Below, piece by piece: positions 5,491 to 5,542 of a stretch of DNA of 5,542 nucleotides. The position numbers and the translations under genes were made by a program. Positions within the stretch are counted from its first letter, which is position 1; every line of letters starts with the position of its first letter. The stretch comes from Acidobacteriota bacterium (GTDB lineage: Bacteria; Acidobacteriota; UBA6911; RPQK01; DATIPO01), in assembly GCA_028277865.1 (NCBI GenBank), contig JANQFM010000565.1:1-5542 (forward strand), read 5' to 3'. The notes under the pieces are model-generated. The model worked only from the letters and a program-made list of their open reading frames with translations. It made no database searches and had not been told where the DNA came from.

Positions 5491-5514
5491 AATCGAGGCC
5501 AGATTTCCTCGATT
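5491..5514. repeat. Eight-base perfect inverted repeat with 8-nt loop
   Basis: aatcgagg (5491-5498) and cctcgatt (5507-5514) are exact reverse complements around ccagattt. In a plus-strand RNA two G-U pairs (5489-5490 with 5515-5516) extend the stem to 10 bp. The four T's at 5513-5516 belong to the stem itself, so terminator activity is doubtful, and no plus-strand gene ends here. Confidence 0.5.
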
Positions 5515-5542
5515 TTGAGGCTCATAGTCGCTCTATTTGCCG

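Larger units (their letters stand above)
5391..5542 (-). other. Open reading frame touching the right edge; doubtful small or partial gene
   Basis: A minus-strand frame is open from the window edge to a TAG at 5391-5393. From the ATG at 5525 it would encode 44 residues, starting MSLKIEEIWPRFPAFSLRSF and ending in GSHRGP; the frame stays open upstream of that ATG to the edge. It has no clear Shine-Dalgarno, no recognisable RiPP leader, no GG-type cleavage site and no family match I know. Its last codons come from the palindromic repeat and its middle spans the inverted repeats, so chance is the likeliest explanation. Apart from this frame, the promoter candidate and the inverted repeats, I see no gene in 5238-5542. 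Confidence 0.15.

Overview
The window is GC-rich bacterial chromosome with compact genes and short gaps. The gene set (a RiPP-type cobalamin-dependent radical SAM enzyme, a PduO-type adenosyltransferase, a zinc-finger DnaC-like ATPase, and an aminotransferase with an 'NATIGQITDGKGK' N-terminus) and the low-complexity 'cgccaag / gcaaag / ccacagaggcacagag' intergenic repeats resemble uncultured Acidobacteriota or similar deep-branching, soil- or sediment-type phyla. That placement is an impression from family resemblance, not a demonstrated assignment. No transposase, phage gene, tRNA, rRNA or CRISPR array is visible.

Layout, left to right. (1) 1-446, minus strand: the first 148 codons of a class I/II PLP-dependent aminotransferase that runs off the left edge. 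(2) 447-588: a divergent intergenic region with an extended -10-like element facing each way and one copy of a short repeat. (3) 589-1608, plus: trpS, tryptophanyl-tRNA synthetase. (4) 1609-1795: a gap starting with a second copy of the same repeat, so trpS is bracketed by the two copies. (5) 1796-2335, plus: PduO/MMAB-type ATP:cob(I)alamin adenosyltransferase. (6) 2332-3318, plus: a DnaC/IstB-like AAA+ ATPase whose ATG overlaps the adenosyltransferase stop (ATGA), with four-cysteine clusters at both ends. (7) 3342-5237, minus, convergent with (6) and 23 nt away: a 631-aa cobalamin-binding radical SAM protein of the RiPP-maturation family, with the Cys cluster RGCWWGEKSHCTFCGLN. (8) 5238-5542: about 300 nt with no convincing gene, holding a possible promoter for the radical SAM gene and three successive inverted repeats.

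How the genes relate. The adenosyltransferase and the DnaC-like gene are probably cotranscribed and translationally coupled. The radical SAM enzyme is the only natural-product gene seen. Its precursor peptide, peptidase/exporter and partner enzymes are not in the window; if they exist they should lie to the right of 5542, upstream on the minus strand. Two of the six genes touch cobalamin chemistry (adenosyltransferase, and B12-type radical SAM), but they are on opposite strands and use different cobalamin forms, so a functional link is only a possibility. The points most worth a second look are the radical SAM enzyme with its missing substrate, the structured 160-nt stretch upstream of it, and the two-zinc-module helicase-loader-like protein.
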